From: Cladocopium goreaui
Lineage: Eukaryota > Sar > Dinophyceae > Suessiales > Symbiodiniaceae
Length of the DNA: 64,000 bases
Direction of reading: 5' to 3'
Assembly (NCBI GenBank): GCA_947184155.2
Contig: CAMXCT020002713.1
Location: 1 to 64,000 of the forward strand
In this document: in pieces, positions 27,375 to 37,824 of the stretch
Numbering within the stretch: the stretch's first letter is position 1
How the letters are laid out: every line of letters starts with the position of its first letter
The notes under the pieces: generated by a model
Told to the model about the DNA's origin: nothing
The model's input: the letters and a program-made list of their open reading frames with translations, nothing else
Database searches by the model: none
Program-made: the position numbers and the translations under genes

Positions 27375-29261
27375 TCAACACTCAGCTGAGCACTTGGGCT
27401 CACAACCAAAGCACCCTGAGTGGTGACAACGCGAGTAACCTTCCAAAAAGGGATCAGAAGTGCGCACTAGATTCACTAGATATTGTGCCCCCAGGGCTTG
27501 CGCAGGGCGGCAGGAAAGTGCTACACGACCATGGGGCGCAAGCAGGCCCATATCACTGCCCTCGTCCACATGCGTGGCTTTGTGATACCAGCCAGTAGTG
27601 GAGTTGAGGATCCACGGGCCATTTTGCAAAACTTCCTCATCTGAACTGCTTCCCGCATCAGTGTCGCTGTCGCAGCTCCTGTCAGAAACCTCCCCAGGTT
27701 CTGCTGCCTGAATGCCTTGTACGTTAACAATGCCGCTGGCAACATCGCCGGGTAAAAGGCGCAAATCCACAACGCGCTCAGGAGCATGTTCCATGATGGA
27801 TGAAGCACCACGCGACAAGGCAGTTTGTGGCACCCAGCCACTGCCAATGGATTGAAGTATCAACCGCTGGCAGCGCAAAGCAGGCAAGACGTCATCACGG
27901 CGATATTTTTCTACGCTACCTGTTGCTGTTCTCAAGCGATGGTGCCCTTGGCAAGCACGATCCTCTACAGGTGCTGAAATTTGTAAGCTCCAGCTCAGTG
28001 TTGTGGCTTTGGGGCTATGCAGGGTGTAATGGGATACAGCTGTGGGCTCCAGTGTTGTGTAAGTCCCTAAACACCTGCGAAACTGTGCCACGGCAGCAGC
28101 GTAAGACAAGGGCACACGATCAGAACTCAAAAGAAAGTCTCTGCCCGAATCCTGCGCTCGTAAAGCTAACAATCTATTTGCAAACTTGCAGCCCCAGCGC
28201 AAACCAGTAGCACCAACCGTCAAAACGCCCCAGGGGAACCCAGTGGGGGACGATTTACTGCGCCAGCACCAACCTCTGATCACACCATCTTCAACTTGTA
28301 CCGATGCCAGATCAATGCGCTGTCCGTCACTGAATCTGAGGGCCCCCCATAGCATGAGGAGCAAACAACCAAGCACCCAAGAGTCTTCTTCCGCGCCCGA
28401 AGCAGCAGCTTCTTCCAACTCGCAAACAGCAAACAGTGGCAAAGGGAGCGCTTCATTTGGTGGTGCCCTATCCCATTTGGCACTGCTGAGCCAAGCGCAC
28501 ACTGTCGGTCCTGCCAGCAAAGTATGAAACTTGTGCAATTCCAATTTGAAAGCCATGAACTTCATCGCATGAACAACGCTACGAGCAGCCCCAACACGCT
28601 GCGATCCGCGGTCAGAGCGGGCGCCTTCTGCTAAAGCTAAGAGAAAATCAAGTAGTTCCTTGGCTGTAGGGGAGCCAGTATCCACGGCACAGCCCTGACA
28701 ATAGCTCGCCCACCTACGCCAACCTGAAAGGTGTTTCCGCAGAGTTCCTGGTGCACGGTCTCCAAACAAGAAAGCAATGTCTGCAACTTCAACTTCGACT
28801 CCCTCCAAAGCCGATAACACTAGACTGTGTTTGGCCACTGCGCGTGCCAGCCCTACCAGCATGCGGGCTAGGTCAAGCCGCTCCACTCTCTCTGCTTCAG
28901 CCTTCCATCCCGTAGGCCCTGCTGCTGTTGTCAATTTGCGCACTGCAATACGCTTGCTGCCTACTGCTTGGATGGACAAGCAGCAAGGAACCGGAACATC
29001 CTCCAGTCTACCAAACCTAGAGGGCACTTTGATACGACTCACCTCTCGCCTTTTATCAAGCTTCAAATCTGTGAGCTGATAGGGCGAAGGCCGCAGCTTA
29101 GGCGTAGGCCTAAAGTCTGCAGCCACATCATCTAAGTTAAAGGCGCGGCACAGCATAACAAAAGAAAGCAACAGGAAAAAAACACAACCACACTTGCAAC
29201 AAACTTTGCTGCTCCCTTCCACTGCCCTTCCTTTTTCTATTGAAAATCCTTTCCTGCACAC
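27375..29261 (-). CDS. Element J tyrosine recombinase
   Basis: 628 codons; the initial 45 residues include a hydrophobic reading of TTGTGTTTTTTTCCTGTTGC, so a start near the AUG of MLCRAFNLDDVAAD is also possible. Core-binding GTLRKHLSGWRRWASYC. Catalytic: Arg in GALRFSDGQRID, HxxK in LHSPKATTLSW, GHHRLRTA, and KYRRDDVLPAL, where the nucleophile Tyr is kept but YSRD has become YRRD. Acidic linker CDSDTDAGSSSDEE, then a C-terminal Cys/His module (CHHSGCFGC). Intact frame. Confidence 0.8.
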   Translation of the reverse strand: MCRKGFSIEKGRAVEGSSKVCCKCGCVFFLLLSFVMLCRAFNLDDVAADFRPTPKLRPSPYQLTDLKLDKRREVSRIKVPSRFGRLEDVPVPCCLSIQAVGSKRIAVRKLTTAAGPTGWKAEAERVERLDLARMLVGLARAVAKHSLVLSALEGVEVEVADIAFLFGDRAPGTLRKHLSGWRRWASYCQGCAVDTGSPTAKELLDFLLALAEGARSDRGSQRVGAARSVVHAMKFMAFKLELHKFHTLLAGPTVCAWLSSAKWDRAPPNEALPLPLFAVCELEEAAASGAEEDSWVLGCLLLMLWGALRFSDGQRIDLASVQVEDGVIRGWCWRSKSSPTGFPWGVLTVGATGLRWGCKFANRLLALRAQDSGRDFLLSSDRVPLSYAAAVAQFRRCLGTYTTLEPTAVSHYTLHSPKATTLSWSLQISAPVEDRACQGHHRLRTATGSVEKYRRDDVLPALRCQRLILQSIGSGWVPQTALSRGASSIMEHAPERVVDLRLLPGDVASGIVNVQGIQAAEPGEVSDRSCDSDTDAGSSSDEEVLQNGPWILNSTTGWYHKATHVDEGSDMGLLAPHGRVALSCRPAQALGAQYLVNLVRTSDPFLEGYSRCHHSGCFGCEPKCSAEC

Positions 29262-29360
29262 TAGGGCACCTGAAGCAAATCAACACCTGTTCAAAATCCA
29301 AGCAGGGGGGTGTGAGGAAGTGTGAGGCTATGAGTGATCGCCTAATCCTTTATTCAGGGA
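29262..29360. other. Boundary between element J and LINE fragment
   Basis: Short stretch with no gene. J's 5' repeat should be here but no second copy exists in the window, so its exact end cannot be placed. Confidence 0.4.
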
Positions 29361-30258
29361 TTGTGCAATCTTCGATGGCAAAAGTTGCACCTGAACAACG
29401 CAACTGATGCAGTGTACACCACACGCAGTTTGAACAGCATTCTTAGGAAATTAGCTTGGAACGTCGATAATAAAAGCAATTTGATCACCGACCAAGGGAC
29501 CCTTAGTTTTGAAATTGATTCATTTAAGTCAATATGCGGGTTTGCTCAACAGGCTTGGTTCCGGGCAATGTGGAAAGTTGACAAACGAGTCAGCCAATTG
29601 GAACGTGAGCAGTGGCCTGACCTCCAGGTCTTAAATCGCGCCAGTGCAAATCTTGATAAAATCAATTGGCAACGTGATGCAGTGCTTACGGGTGCTGGAG
29701 TGGATGGTCGTATGCTGTTAAAATTTCACAAAAAAGAAGTTTTCTATTTTTGTGGTGAAAGCAACCCTAATCGTAGACATCTCACATGGCATTGTGAAAG
29801 TTTTTGCAGCGCATAGAGTCCAGTTTTTTACTGCCCAAGATGTGCCTGCTAGACAAACGGCTGCTGAGGGATTGCTTGTCCTTTCTCGTCCATGCGAGAT
29901 GCAATTTGCCCCGACTGATCTTTTGAAGCAAGGACTCTCGACTTTGTCTTTTAAAACGCAACTGGATTTAATCTCTATTGTCACTAGTGCTTTTCAGAAT
30001 CCGCAAGGTAACATGTCCATCTTAGCCACTGACGGTGGATCTTCTCGCTGTGCTCGTTGCACACGAGGCGCGTGGGCAATTGCCAATTGTCACCAGGCAA
30101 CCGGTGGTACACTACAGGGTTTCGATCAAAGCTCTTACGCTGCCGAAATCAACGCTGTGCTAATTCTCCTTTTGGCAATTGAACAGTGTTTGCACCTTTT
30201 TGCTCATGACATCATAATCTTGATTGACAACCAGGATGTTGCAAAAAAAATTGAATTT
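29361..30258 (+). pseudogene. LINE-type non-LTR retroelement, C-terminal part (zinc knuckle and RNase H)
   Basis: The only convincing plus-strand coding DNA. 29361-29816 gives a post-RT region ending FYFCGESNPNRRHLTWHCESF, a Cys/His knuckle typical of LINE C-termini. A frameshift near 29780 leads to 29752-30258, an RNase H domain: SILATDGGSSRCARCTRGAW (first Asp), SSYAAEINAVLILLLAIEQ (Glu) and IILIDNQDVAKK (second Asp). It is cut by element E at 30259 and seems to resume at 63809. The RT proper is absent. LINE identity is inferred from domain order. Confidence 0.65.
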
Positions 30259-30353
30259 GTTCAAGGTGGACATTCATTACATTTAGTTATATCTCATACA
30301 AGTAGATATAACCATAAAGCAAAACGCAACAAAAGCATATGTATAAACATATA

Positions 30354-30385
<32 letters not shown>

Positions 30386-30591
30386 ATATTAAAAAGCGCG
30401 TGAATCGAAATCGCAAATCAAAACCGAAACAGACATGAAATTTCCACATCTCCCTTCCACTTGATCCCTCGCTCTCGAATTAGTACTTCCTTTTTTCCAC
30501 ATTGCTGGATATTAGAATGCCAATCTGAACCAGTTCGTTCTGGTCACAAATCCATCTATGTCAATGGACTTAAATTCCCCCCGTCAAGGAT
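30259..30591 (-). repeat. Element E terminal repeat B2
   Basis: Copy of 30993-31309; differs in a TA-dinucleotide run (about 16 bp longer here) and three or so substitutions. Begins GTTCAAGGTGGAC on the plus strand. Confidence 0.85.
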
Positions 30592-30862
30592 TTATGTCAG
30601 CTCATGTGAAACTGGTTTCAATTATCTGCCGGTAGTGGATTATAACAAATCCATCAATGCATGGGTGAAACAAAACGGATGCATGGCAAAATGCGCAGCT
30701 GCAAAGGAACCGATGCTCGGATGTTGGATGTTGATTCAGCGAATGACTGGCTAGGATCGGTGTTGGAAACCGATACTGAATGGCGACGGAGATAGGATCT
30801 TCGGAAATAAGCTACGAATCTGGATCTATAGGTCCCAAAACAAAAGGGGAAGTGGAGGGAGG

Positions 30863-30993
30863 GTCAAATTATTTCAAACCAAGCAAAGCAACGCCAAATA
30901 CAATGAATGTCCACTTGAGCCAAAATGAATCAGGGAATAAAATACTGATAACGAAGTTCCCCATTAAACATAACTGAACAAGTACAGTTAACG
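30863..30993 (-). repeat. Element E internal repeat A2
   Basis: First part (TCAAATTATTTCAAACC to GATAACGA) matches 63711-63803. About 33 bp before B1 are missing from the outer copy. Confidence 0.75.
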
Positions 30994-31309
30994 TTCAAGG
31001 TGGACATTCATTACATTTAGTTATATCTCATACAAGTAGATACAACCATAAAGCAAAACGCAACAAAAGCATATGTATAAACATATATTATACATATATA
31101 TATATATGTATAAATATTAAAAAGCGCGTGAATCGAAATCGCAAATCAAAACCGAAACAGACATGAAGTTTCCACATCTCCCTTCCACTTGATCCCTCGC
31201 TCTCGAATTAGTACTTCCTTTTTTCCACATTGCTGGATATTCGAATGCCAATCTGAACCAGTTCGTTCTGGTCACAAATCCATCTATGTCAATGGACTTA
31301 AATTCCCCC
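30993..31309 (-). repeat. Element E internal repeat B1
   Basis: Copy of 30259-30591, downstream of the pol stop at 31438. Between them (31310-31437) no gene is seen. Confidence 0.85.
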
Positions 31310-31437
31310 AACAAAAAACTATTGACATTTGATGGATGATAACGCCAATTAACCCCCTATAAATAAGTGGGATTATCCAGCAAATTGGAAAAATAAAGGA
31401 ATGGTAACTCTACGGAGCAATTGCCTGTGACATAATG

Positions 31438-32067
31438 CTACAATGGAAAAGTCCAAGGGATTTGGGCATCGGACGGATGCAAACTCGGATGCTGATCTAA
31501 TTGCCAGAGTTGAGATAGGGTCAGCTGAAAACGATCATGGAACAGAAAATGGTGAGGAGGATCACCATTGCCGTCCCATCGGCTCAGGGCATCAGCATAA
31601 TCATTAGAGTGTCCGGGGATATGCGAAATATCTGCATCGATGTGGGACATCGAAAGCAGAAGGCTCAGCTTCTCAAGAAACAAGGCAATGGGCATGTTGG
31701 TAGAAAATAGTTTGTTGGACAATGATTCTGCCGTGGTATTATCGGAAAGCATTGGAATTTTTAGTGGAATGCGTGATCCTGGGAAATGTTGGATGGTAAT
31801 ATATACTAAAGCAATTTGAGCGAGTGTTTCAAGAGATGCAATGTCTTTCTGAAGGTTGTCATGCATTGGAATTTGTAATGCCACAAAATCGGAATGACAT
31901 AGGGGGAGACTAAACCAACAGCATTGTCCATTTGGGAAATTGATTACTCCCCCGATTCCCCCCTGTTGCCCGGTAGTGAATGCATCGGCAACGCATAACC
32001 CTGACCATTGGGGTTTCGGCCACATCGATTTGACGGGTGAAAGATTTTTTAACCAACGCAAATACAT
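31438..32067 (-). CDS. Element E pol, RNase H part
   Basis: RNase H-like domain: VADAFTTGQQGGIGGVINF, ASLETLAQIALVY, MLSDNTTAESL, and HIPGHSNDYADALSRW. These fit the D-E-D-D pattern of retroelement RNase H. In the same frame as the RT part above, with a single UAG at 32134-32136 between them. Ends at 31438. Confidence 0.75.
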   Translation of the reverse strand: MYLRWLKNLSPVKSMWPKPQWSGLCVADAFTTGQQGGIGGVINFPNGQCCWFSLPLCHSDFVALQIPMHDNLQKDIASLETLAQIALVYITIQHFPGSRIPLKIPMLSDNTTAESLSNKLFSTNMPIALFLEKLSLLLSMSHIDADISHIPGHSNDYADALSRWDGNGDPPHHFLFHDRFQLTLSQLWQLDQHPSLHPSDAQIPWTFPL

Positions 32068-32133
32068 TTTTAGGATCCTAGTTGAGGATTGGGAAAGTTT
32101 GCGTTTACTAGAATTGGGATCTCGGATCCTGAG

Positions 32134-32961
32134 CTACACACGCTTATCTGAAAGAGCACAGGTGTGGAGATCTGCTTTAGTTTTCACCGGTTGGTGGCGT
32201 ACCTGAATTAGTTGGCCATCCACTGGAATGGCAGAGAAGGGGGGTTTTTGGGTAAAAACTAATTGGTCGGAAACGCAGTTGCAAACCGTCTCCCAACTAC
32301 CTGGGTCAACAGAGAACTGACTGGCCGGAATGGAATGCAAATCTCGATAAAGGTAATGCAACCATGTGCGCATAGACGGCCACAACTGGGTCACCCAAAG
32401 TGCCAACCCTAAAAATCGTTCCAGGGATTTCTTCGAACAATGGGATGACTGGAGTAGTTTATTAATCAGTTCCAGGATTTTTGCTCTTTTTGGGGTTGGT
32501 AAAACTATGAATCCGGCTGCCAGATGAAATTCCCAGCCTATCCACACAATCGTGGGGCCCAGCTCGCATTTCTTCCATGAGATCGGCAGTCGAAGCAGCA
32601 TGCACAGGATGGCAATGACAGAAGCGCTCAGACCGATGATAGATGTTTCTTGAAACATCAACAGATCATCAACGTATAAGAACGATGCATGCGGCAAATA
32701 ACACATTCTATGGAACAGCCGTTGAAATGCCCCTCCAAGTCTCGACCAAAAATGAGCACTCACAACTGCTCCGAAGGGGCAGACTTCGTAGAAATAAATG
32801 CGGCCTTTAAACTGGAAACATAAATGGCCTCGATACCGAGGATGGACGGCCATCTGCTTATGAGCACTTTTGACATCAAAAGATACTCCTGAGAGTTGTC
32901 GATTCGAACCCCTTAATGGATACGATCGTACCACATCACGAGCCGTAGGTAAACTTGCTTT
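32134..32961 (-). CDS. Element E pol, RT palm part
   Basis: Frame is open from the C insertion point (32961) through LPTARDVVRSYP, motif A (GVSFDVKSAHKQM), CPFGAVVSAHFWSRLGGAF, the catalytic FLYVDDLLMFQ and WIGWEFHLA, to a UAG at 32134. Residues on both sides of the stop belong to one domain series. Rejoining across C at the TT crossover gives an open frame (SRIPEK-ASLPTARD). Confidence 0.8.
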   Translation of the reverse strand, partial: KASLPTARDVVRSYPLRGSNRQLSGVSFDVKSAHKQMAVHPRYRGHLCFQFKGRIYFYEVCPFGAVVSAHFWSRLGGAFQRLFHRMCYLPHASFLYVDDLLMFQETSIIGLSASVIAILCMLLRLPISWKKCELGPTIVWIGWEFHLAAGFIVLPTPKRAKILELINKLLQSSHCSKKSLERFLGLALWVTQLWPSMRTWLHYLYRDLHSIPASQFSVDPGSWETVCNCVSDQLVFTQKPPFSAIPVDGQLIQVRHQPVKTKADLHTCALSDKRV

Positions 32962-33255
32962 TTATTTCCTTACACATAAAAAACAGGGGTCAAGAAGTAT
33001 GGGGGCAACGCCATAATAGGAAGTAAAGACATACAGCACGCTACCCATCGTGAGTAGCCGGAGAACGTGCCATAAACGGAAGTGCGTAACGCAATCGCAA
33101 CGCAAACAACGCACGTTCGAAAAAAGCCAAACTGCACAAATAAATAAATAAACATGCGGACATGAGAAAACCCTGAAAACCACAAACAGCAACATCGGAA
33201 TGCAGTGCTTTTTTCCTGAGCTGAATTGGAGTCACACTGCCATCCATCGTTCGGA
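32962..33255 (-). repeat. Element C terminal repeat B2
   Basis: 294-bp copy of 33721-34014 with about two substitutions. Starts TTATTTCCTTACACATAAAA. Confidence 0.9.
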
Positions 33256-33410
33256 GGGATGGAATGGGGGTGAGAAGTATACTTGCATACAGGAAAGAAA
33301 AAGGGCGAAAAGCATACCTGCATTCAGGAAAGAAGATGGGTAAATAGCATACCTGCATTCAGGAGAAAAAATCCATCACATATGATGGAACATAGGGTCA
33401 GGGAGGGCGG

Positions 33411-33722
33411 GCAAATTTCAAACATGGCGTCCTAAAAAACGCGAAACCCACCCACCCACCTCTTGAACATAAACTGTGGGAAAACATAAAAGTCATTGAC
33501 ATGTACCCAAGATAAGTGTTGACAAGAAAGCACAGCAGTCTGAGGAAAAACACATCAAAGAAAAACGTTGCAAGACAAATGTTAACTGTTTGAAATTACA
33601 GTGTTGACATTTGAGACCCATACTTCAAGTGACCCCCAGAACCGCATAGCCTGCATTCAGGCAGACGGTTTTTTAGATTTAGGAAATAAAGAGTTATCAC
33701 CACGTTGGGCGAAAAACCTCTT
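33411..33722 (-). repeat. Element C internal repeat A2
   Basis: 312-bp copy of 50357-50668, apparently identical, joined to B1 at TT. Confidence 0.9.
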
Positions 33723-34014
33723 ATTTCCTTACACATAAAAAACAGGGGTCAAGAAGTATGGGGGCAACGCCATAATAGGAAGTAAAGACATACAGCACGC
33801 TACCCATCGTGAGTAGCCGGAGAACGTGCCATAAACGGAAGTGCGTAACGCAATCGCAACGCAAACAACGCACGTTCGAAAAAAGCCAAACTGCACAAGT
33901 AAATAAATAAACATGCGGACATGAGAAAACCCTGAAAACCACAAACAGCAACATTGGAATGCAGTGCTTTTTTCCTGAGCTGAATTGGAGTCACACTGCC
34001 ATCCATCGTTCGGA
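33721..34014 (-). repeat. Element C internal repeat B1
   Basis: Copy of 32962-33255, 19 bp downstream of the pol stop at 34033. Confidence 0.9.
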
Positions 34015-34032
34015 CCCATGGATCCCCCCCAA

Positions 34033-34670
34033 TCACTTATGGGGACGGAAAACAAACTCCAGTGCATATTGGAAAGCTGCCAGCACCACGTTGTGTGCAA
34101 TCATCTTTTGAGTCTTCAACAAAGGGTGCCTCTGAAGACGTGACGGAAAGTCAGCAATGTTAGAAGGTGAGGCAACCCTCAAAAACCAAGGCAGTATCAT
34201 CGCTTCCTCGCACAATGTGGAGGCAAGTCGCACCAGCAAAGTTACAAATGGCGCTTTTGAGTAACCTTTTATCAAACCAAATCGCGTCATTGTCAAGGCA
34301 GAAAACGACATGTTGTGAGCATAACACTGATGCACAAAGTTTCATCGCCACAACTGTAGCAAGGGTTTCCAATTCAGCAATTGCATTCTCCTGCAGCTGA
34401 GCCATGAAGTGTTCAACCTGGTTGGGTTCCAACTTTAATTGGAACCAAGTTTCAACTTGCCCCTTAGGGCTGCACAGCACCCCACCGATGCCACCTGTCA
34501 AGTTCGCCTCAAGGCAGGCGTCAGTCAAAACAAATCGAGTGTGTCTGGTAGCCATGTTAATAGACCTTGGTAGGCCCGTCAGCAGACGGTCTCGAAAAAA
34601 TTGCAAAGCATATCTCAGTTCATCGCTCACGGCATTTTTGAAAGGTTTTGCATAAACATGATCCGACACT
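34033..34670 (-). pseudogene. Element C pol, 3' part: RNase H
   Basis: Resumes after D with VSDHVYAKPFKNAVSDELRY, then RNase H: FVLTDACLEANLTGGIGGVL, ELETLATVVAMK, and VFCLDNDA. A frameshift near 34285 moves the match to the frame ending SPSNIADFPSR (34335-34033). All four acidic positions are visible across the two frames. Stop at 34033. Confidence 0.75.
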
Positions 34671-34940
34671 GTTCACTAGTACGCCTTCCGTTGCTCAAGT
34701 TGTGGGTGACGCGAAGAGATAAAATCTAGATACCCAAAATAAAGAAAAGAAATAGGGAGTACAAAAAACAGTTTTGAATTCCCAAAGACGCTATCCGCAG
34801 CATGCATCCTGTTTTACGCGTGGCGACAAATAGTCAACGGACTAAGTACATGTTATGTTATACAGCGGTATAACAAGAAGCACAAAACAGTGATAACAAA
34901 TGGTTATTACAAATTTTGATCAGGGGGTTTTGGAAACCCA
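34671..34940 (-). repeat. Element D terminal repeat B2
   Basis: 270-bp copy of 35284-35553 with a handful of substitutions. Starts GTTCACTAGTACGCC. Confidence 0.9.
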
Positions 34941-35082
34941 GATCAATTAGAAGAACAACAGTGAGCCAGCGGGAACACAAGAAAGGAAGAAACGGGAAAC
35001 AGCCCAGCGGGGAGCCCGAAAGAGACCAGGTGACAAAACGCTGGCACCAGGGTGAGGAGGCTGTCAAGGGGACGGTGGTGGG

Positions 35083-35284
35083 AAAAGGAAAACGAAAGGT
35101 AGAGCAGCGGTCTACCAAAACCACAACTTGACCCAAAATGGCAGCCACAAACCGGATCACCCCTGCAAAACCAAAAAACCTAGAAAACACAAGACACAGG
35201 TTTTCAGGTTTAAGAAACGGGTTTTGCAAAACACAAGAGGCCGGTTTCTTACTAGTGAACAAAACCGATCAAGCTCGTGTACAG
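35083..35284 (-). repeat. Element D internal repeat A2
   Basis: 202-bp copy of 43528-43729, apparently identical; joined to B1 at one G. Confidence 0.9.
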
Positions 35285-35553
35285 TTCACTAGTACGCCTT
35301 CCGTTGCTCAAGTTGTGGGTGACGCGAAGAGATAAAATCTAGATACCCAAAATAAAGAAAAGAAGTAGGGAGTACAAAAAACAGTTTTGAATTCCCAAAG
35401 ACGCTATCCGCAGCATGCATCCTGTTTTACGCGTGGCGACAAATAGTCAACGGACTAAGTACATGTTATGTTATACAGCGGTATAACAAGAAGCACAAAA
35501 CAGTGATAACAAATGGTTATCACAAAATTTGATCAGGGGGTTTTGGAAACCCA
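35284..35553 (-). repeat. Element D internal repeat B1
   Basis: Copy of 34671-34940, about 90 bp downstream of the pol stop at 35641. Confidence 0.9.
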
Positions 35554-35640
35554 AATAAAATCGAGAACATCGACCGAAAGGATCAAAACCCCCAAATGCA
35601 AATCGATGTGCAACCATGTCAAATGCCACGACTTTTGGAC

Positions 35641-37824
35641 TCAGCGGGACAGCAAAGTGGATGGGATTCGAGCTTGACTAGGTGAAAATTTCGGTATGGC
35701 GGAGCAGAGCCATTTCCAGGGAACTTCAATGCGTAGTTCCGGAGTGCAAGAAGGAATGTGCCTACCACGACTCAACGCATCAGCATCGTCATTCCATATA
35801 CCTGGGATATGCTGGATGGTCACATCAATGTTGTGGATGCGTTGGAAACGGAAAAAGGCCGCCAATATGTGACACATGCCTGCAGAGGTTGACAAAGCTT
35901 TCAAATGCGCTGCTTCAGCCGATGTGTTGTCACAAGCAAATGTGACTGCAATGGGGGTTTGACGACCCTTCAACGAGCAATCCAAGCAATACGCTAATGA
36001 AAATTGACCAAGAAGTTCCCAAACGTTAATGTGTTTCTGCATCGAGTCAGAAACCCATGGAAAAATTGACTTTGCTTCGGAATGTGAAATTGTGAATGCA
36101 AACCAGGCCATCACCGAACCATTCATACGAATAACGCCGCCCAACCCCGCTTCATTCGCAGTTGCGCATGCATCAGCTGAGGCTTGAAGAGGTATATGGT
36201 GAGGTGGTACCATGTCATGAAGGAAAGGAGTACCAATGAGGACATCTTTCCAAGCCTGCAGGGCCTCATGCGTGTCAGGCAGCAGTTTGCGTTTGCTGGA
36301 GCCAGGTATTTGAATGCCCAGCCATATCCTGCGAGACTTGAAGTGCAATGATTTGGCGTGTTCACGATCACGCAATGTGAAATTGGCCACACGAACGACT
36401 TTCACAGACTTGCGCAGGGAAGGGTGGGTCATCGACTTCGACAGACACATATCCTCCTGCAGAATATCAAGAAGTTCAGGCCATTGATGCGGCGAAATGG
36501 AAACCAGGGTGAGAGGGACAGTCATCATCGCATGATACAGTGGTCCCAATAAAGGGCGTAGAGTCTCCCATAACGATGAAACCCAAAGTAGTTGCCCTGT
36601 AAGTGATTCCAAAACCTTCAAATCACATCGTGATGATCGCAGCAAAGATTCGATTTGAATCAGGATTTTCTCGCGTTTGTCAGGAGTGATCGAAACCACC
36701 CATCGACGAACATTGATGTGCCAGCCGATCCATGTCACGGCAGGACCCCAGTCAGTTTTGTGCCAGGACATAGGAATGCTCAAAATTTGACATGCAATGG
36801 TAAGTACGCCAATCCAAATGGGAGATGTGGCCGCTTCGAGAAGCACCAACAGATCATCAACATACTGAAAAAGGGCATGTCTGACATGTAATAGGCGATG
36901 GAAGGTGCGTACCATCAAACCTGCAACACGTGCCCAAAAATATCCACTGGCCCTGGCACCAAAGTTCAAGGTTTTGCTCTTGAACAGGACATCTTGATAC
37001 CAAAAGCATAGCAAGCCTTGGTCACGAGGGTCTATTTTAATCCGGCGATGGGCCTTCGAGACATCCAAAGTCAAGGCGATAAGCTCCAAAGAGGAAGATG
37101 TCAATGGAGCGGCCTGCAAAACGTCAGAGATTTTGGGCAGCAGCATACGATTTGGGATGGATGTATTGTGTGTGACACCTGAAATGGTTGAGTCGACCAC
37201 CAATCGTGGCGGTCTATTGTTAGCACAAACCAAGCCAAGCTTGCCGACTGCTGTATGCTCGTGTTCATGTTGAAGCTGTGCAAGGCCTCCAGAAACACGT
37301 TCAATAAAACCTGCATCAATCTCATCCTGGAGCAATTGCCAAACCACTTCAGGTTGGTCCAAGGCGCTCTTCCAGGAAGATTCACATTGCAGCAATTCCT
37401 GGTCATCCGAAACAGGTGACTGTTGTAGGGGCCACAAAGAGGAAGCTGGGATGTCATTGTTGACTCCCAGTCGTACCCCACTCACAAGTTCATCAAGAAA
37501 TGCAATGTCAGGATCATTCATCTCTCGCAAAAGAAGTCGCCAGAGGTCCAATCGAAATGGTTGACCAGGAGCAACTTGCAGAGCTTGATCCCAAATCCGG
37601 TCAGGAACATCCACAAACTCGCGCACATCCATCAAAAAACCCTGCAGCTGATGGTCAGATAATGGGGGGATCTTTGGACCCCGTTGCAAAATGCGACAAG
37701 ATATGTGAATGAAGCCCCATGCGGAGGATTCGAGAGGTCCAACGCTTGCGCAAGCCTCCCAACACATCTGGGGCCTGTGGGGAATGCCACACTGCAGTAC
37801 TAATAAGACCACCCCCGTCCTCAA
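35641..37824 (-). CDS. Element D pol, 3' part: RT and RNase H
   Basis: 727 codons. RT: VGKLGLVCANNRPPRLVVD, TSIPNRMLLPKISDVL, motif A (IALTLDVSKAHRRIKI), FGARASGYFWARVAG, the catalytic FQYVDDLLVLLE and WIGWHINVR. RNase H: ASADACATANEAGLGGVIR, INVWELLGQFSLAY, TFACDNTSAEAAH and HIPGIWNDDADALSRG. The frame begins upstream of RT; the real join with the MTase-like part is at the C6 run near 37664-37669. No stop inside. This is the most complete RT in the window. Confidence 0.85.
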   Translation of the reverse strand: MRTGVVLLVLQCGIPHRPQMCWEACASVGPLESSAWGFIHISCRILQRGPKIPPLSDHQLQGFLMDVREFVDVPDRIWDQALQVAPGQPFRLDLWRLLLREMNDPDIAFLDELVSGVRLGVNNDIPASSLWPLQQSPVSDDQELLQCESSWKSALDQPEVVWQLLQDEIDAGFIERVSGGLAQLQHEHEHTAVGKLGLVCANNRPPRLVVDSTISGVTHNTSIPNRMLLPKISDVLQAAPLTSSSLELIALTLDVSKAHRRIKIDPRDQGLLCFWYQDVLFKSKTLNFGARASGYFWARVAGLMVRTFHRLLHVRHALFQYVDDLLVLLEAATSPIWIGVLTIACQILSIPMSWHKTDWGPAVTWIGWHINVRRWVVSITPDKREKILIQIESLLRSSRCDLKVLESLTGQLLWVSSLWETLRPLLGPLYHAMMTVPLTLVSISPHQWPELLDILQEDMCLSKSMTHPSLRKSVKVVRVANFTLRDREHAKSLHFKSRRIWLGIQIPGSSKRKLLPDTHEALQAWKDVLIGTPFLHDMVPPHHIPLQASADACATANEAGLGGVIRMNGSVMAWFAFTISHSEAKSIFPWVSDSMQKHINVWELLGQFSLAYCLDCSLKGRQTPIAVTFACDNTSAEAAHLKALSTSAGMCHILAAFFRFQRIHNIDVTIQHIPGIWNDDADALSRGRHIPSCTPELRIEVPWKWLCSAIPKFSPSQARIPSTLLSR

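Larger units (their letters stand above)
24371..29261 (-). mobile_element. Element J: 3'-truncated YR retroelement
   Basis: Order YR (29261-27375), minisatellite, gag (26677-25508), RT N-terminal part. Pol ends in the middle of the palm (after FVRTGHRLWS) before the catalytic YxDD, and no split repeats were found at either side. About 4.9 kb remain. Belongs with A, F and G by RT leader and gag type; no methyltransferase-like domain. Confidence 0.75.

Noticed and set aside
37655-37824. Programmed frameshift between MTase-like part and RT in D
   Set aside because: The shift falls in a C6 run and E and the other elements do not share it; a simple indel or sequencing slip is likelier.
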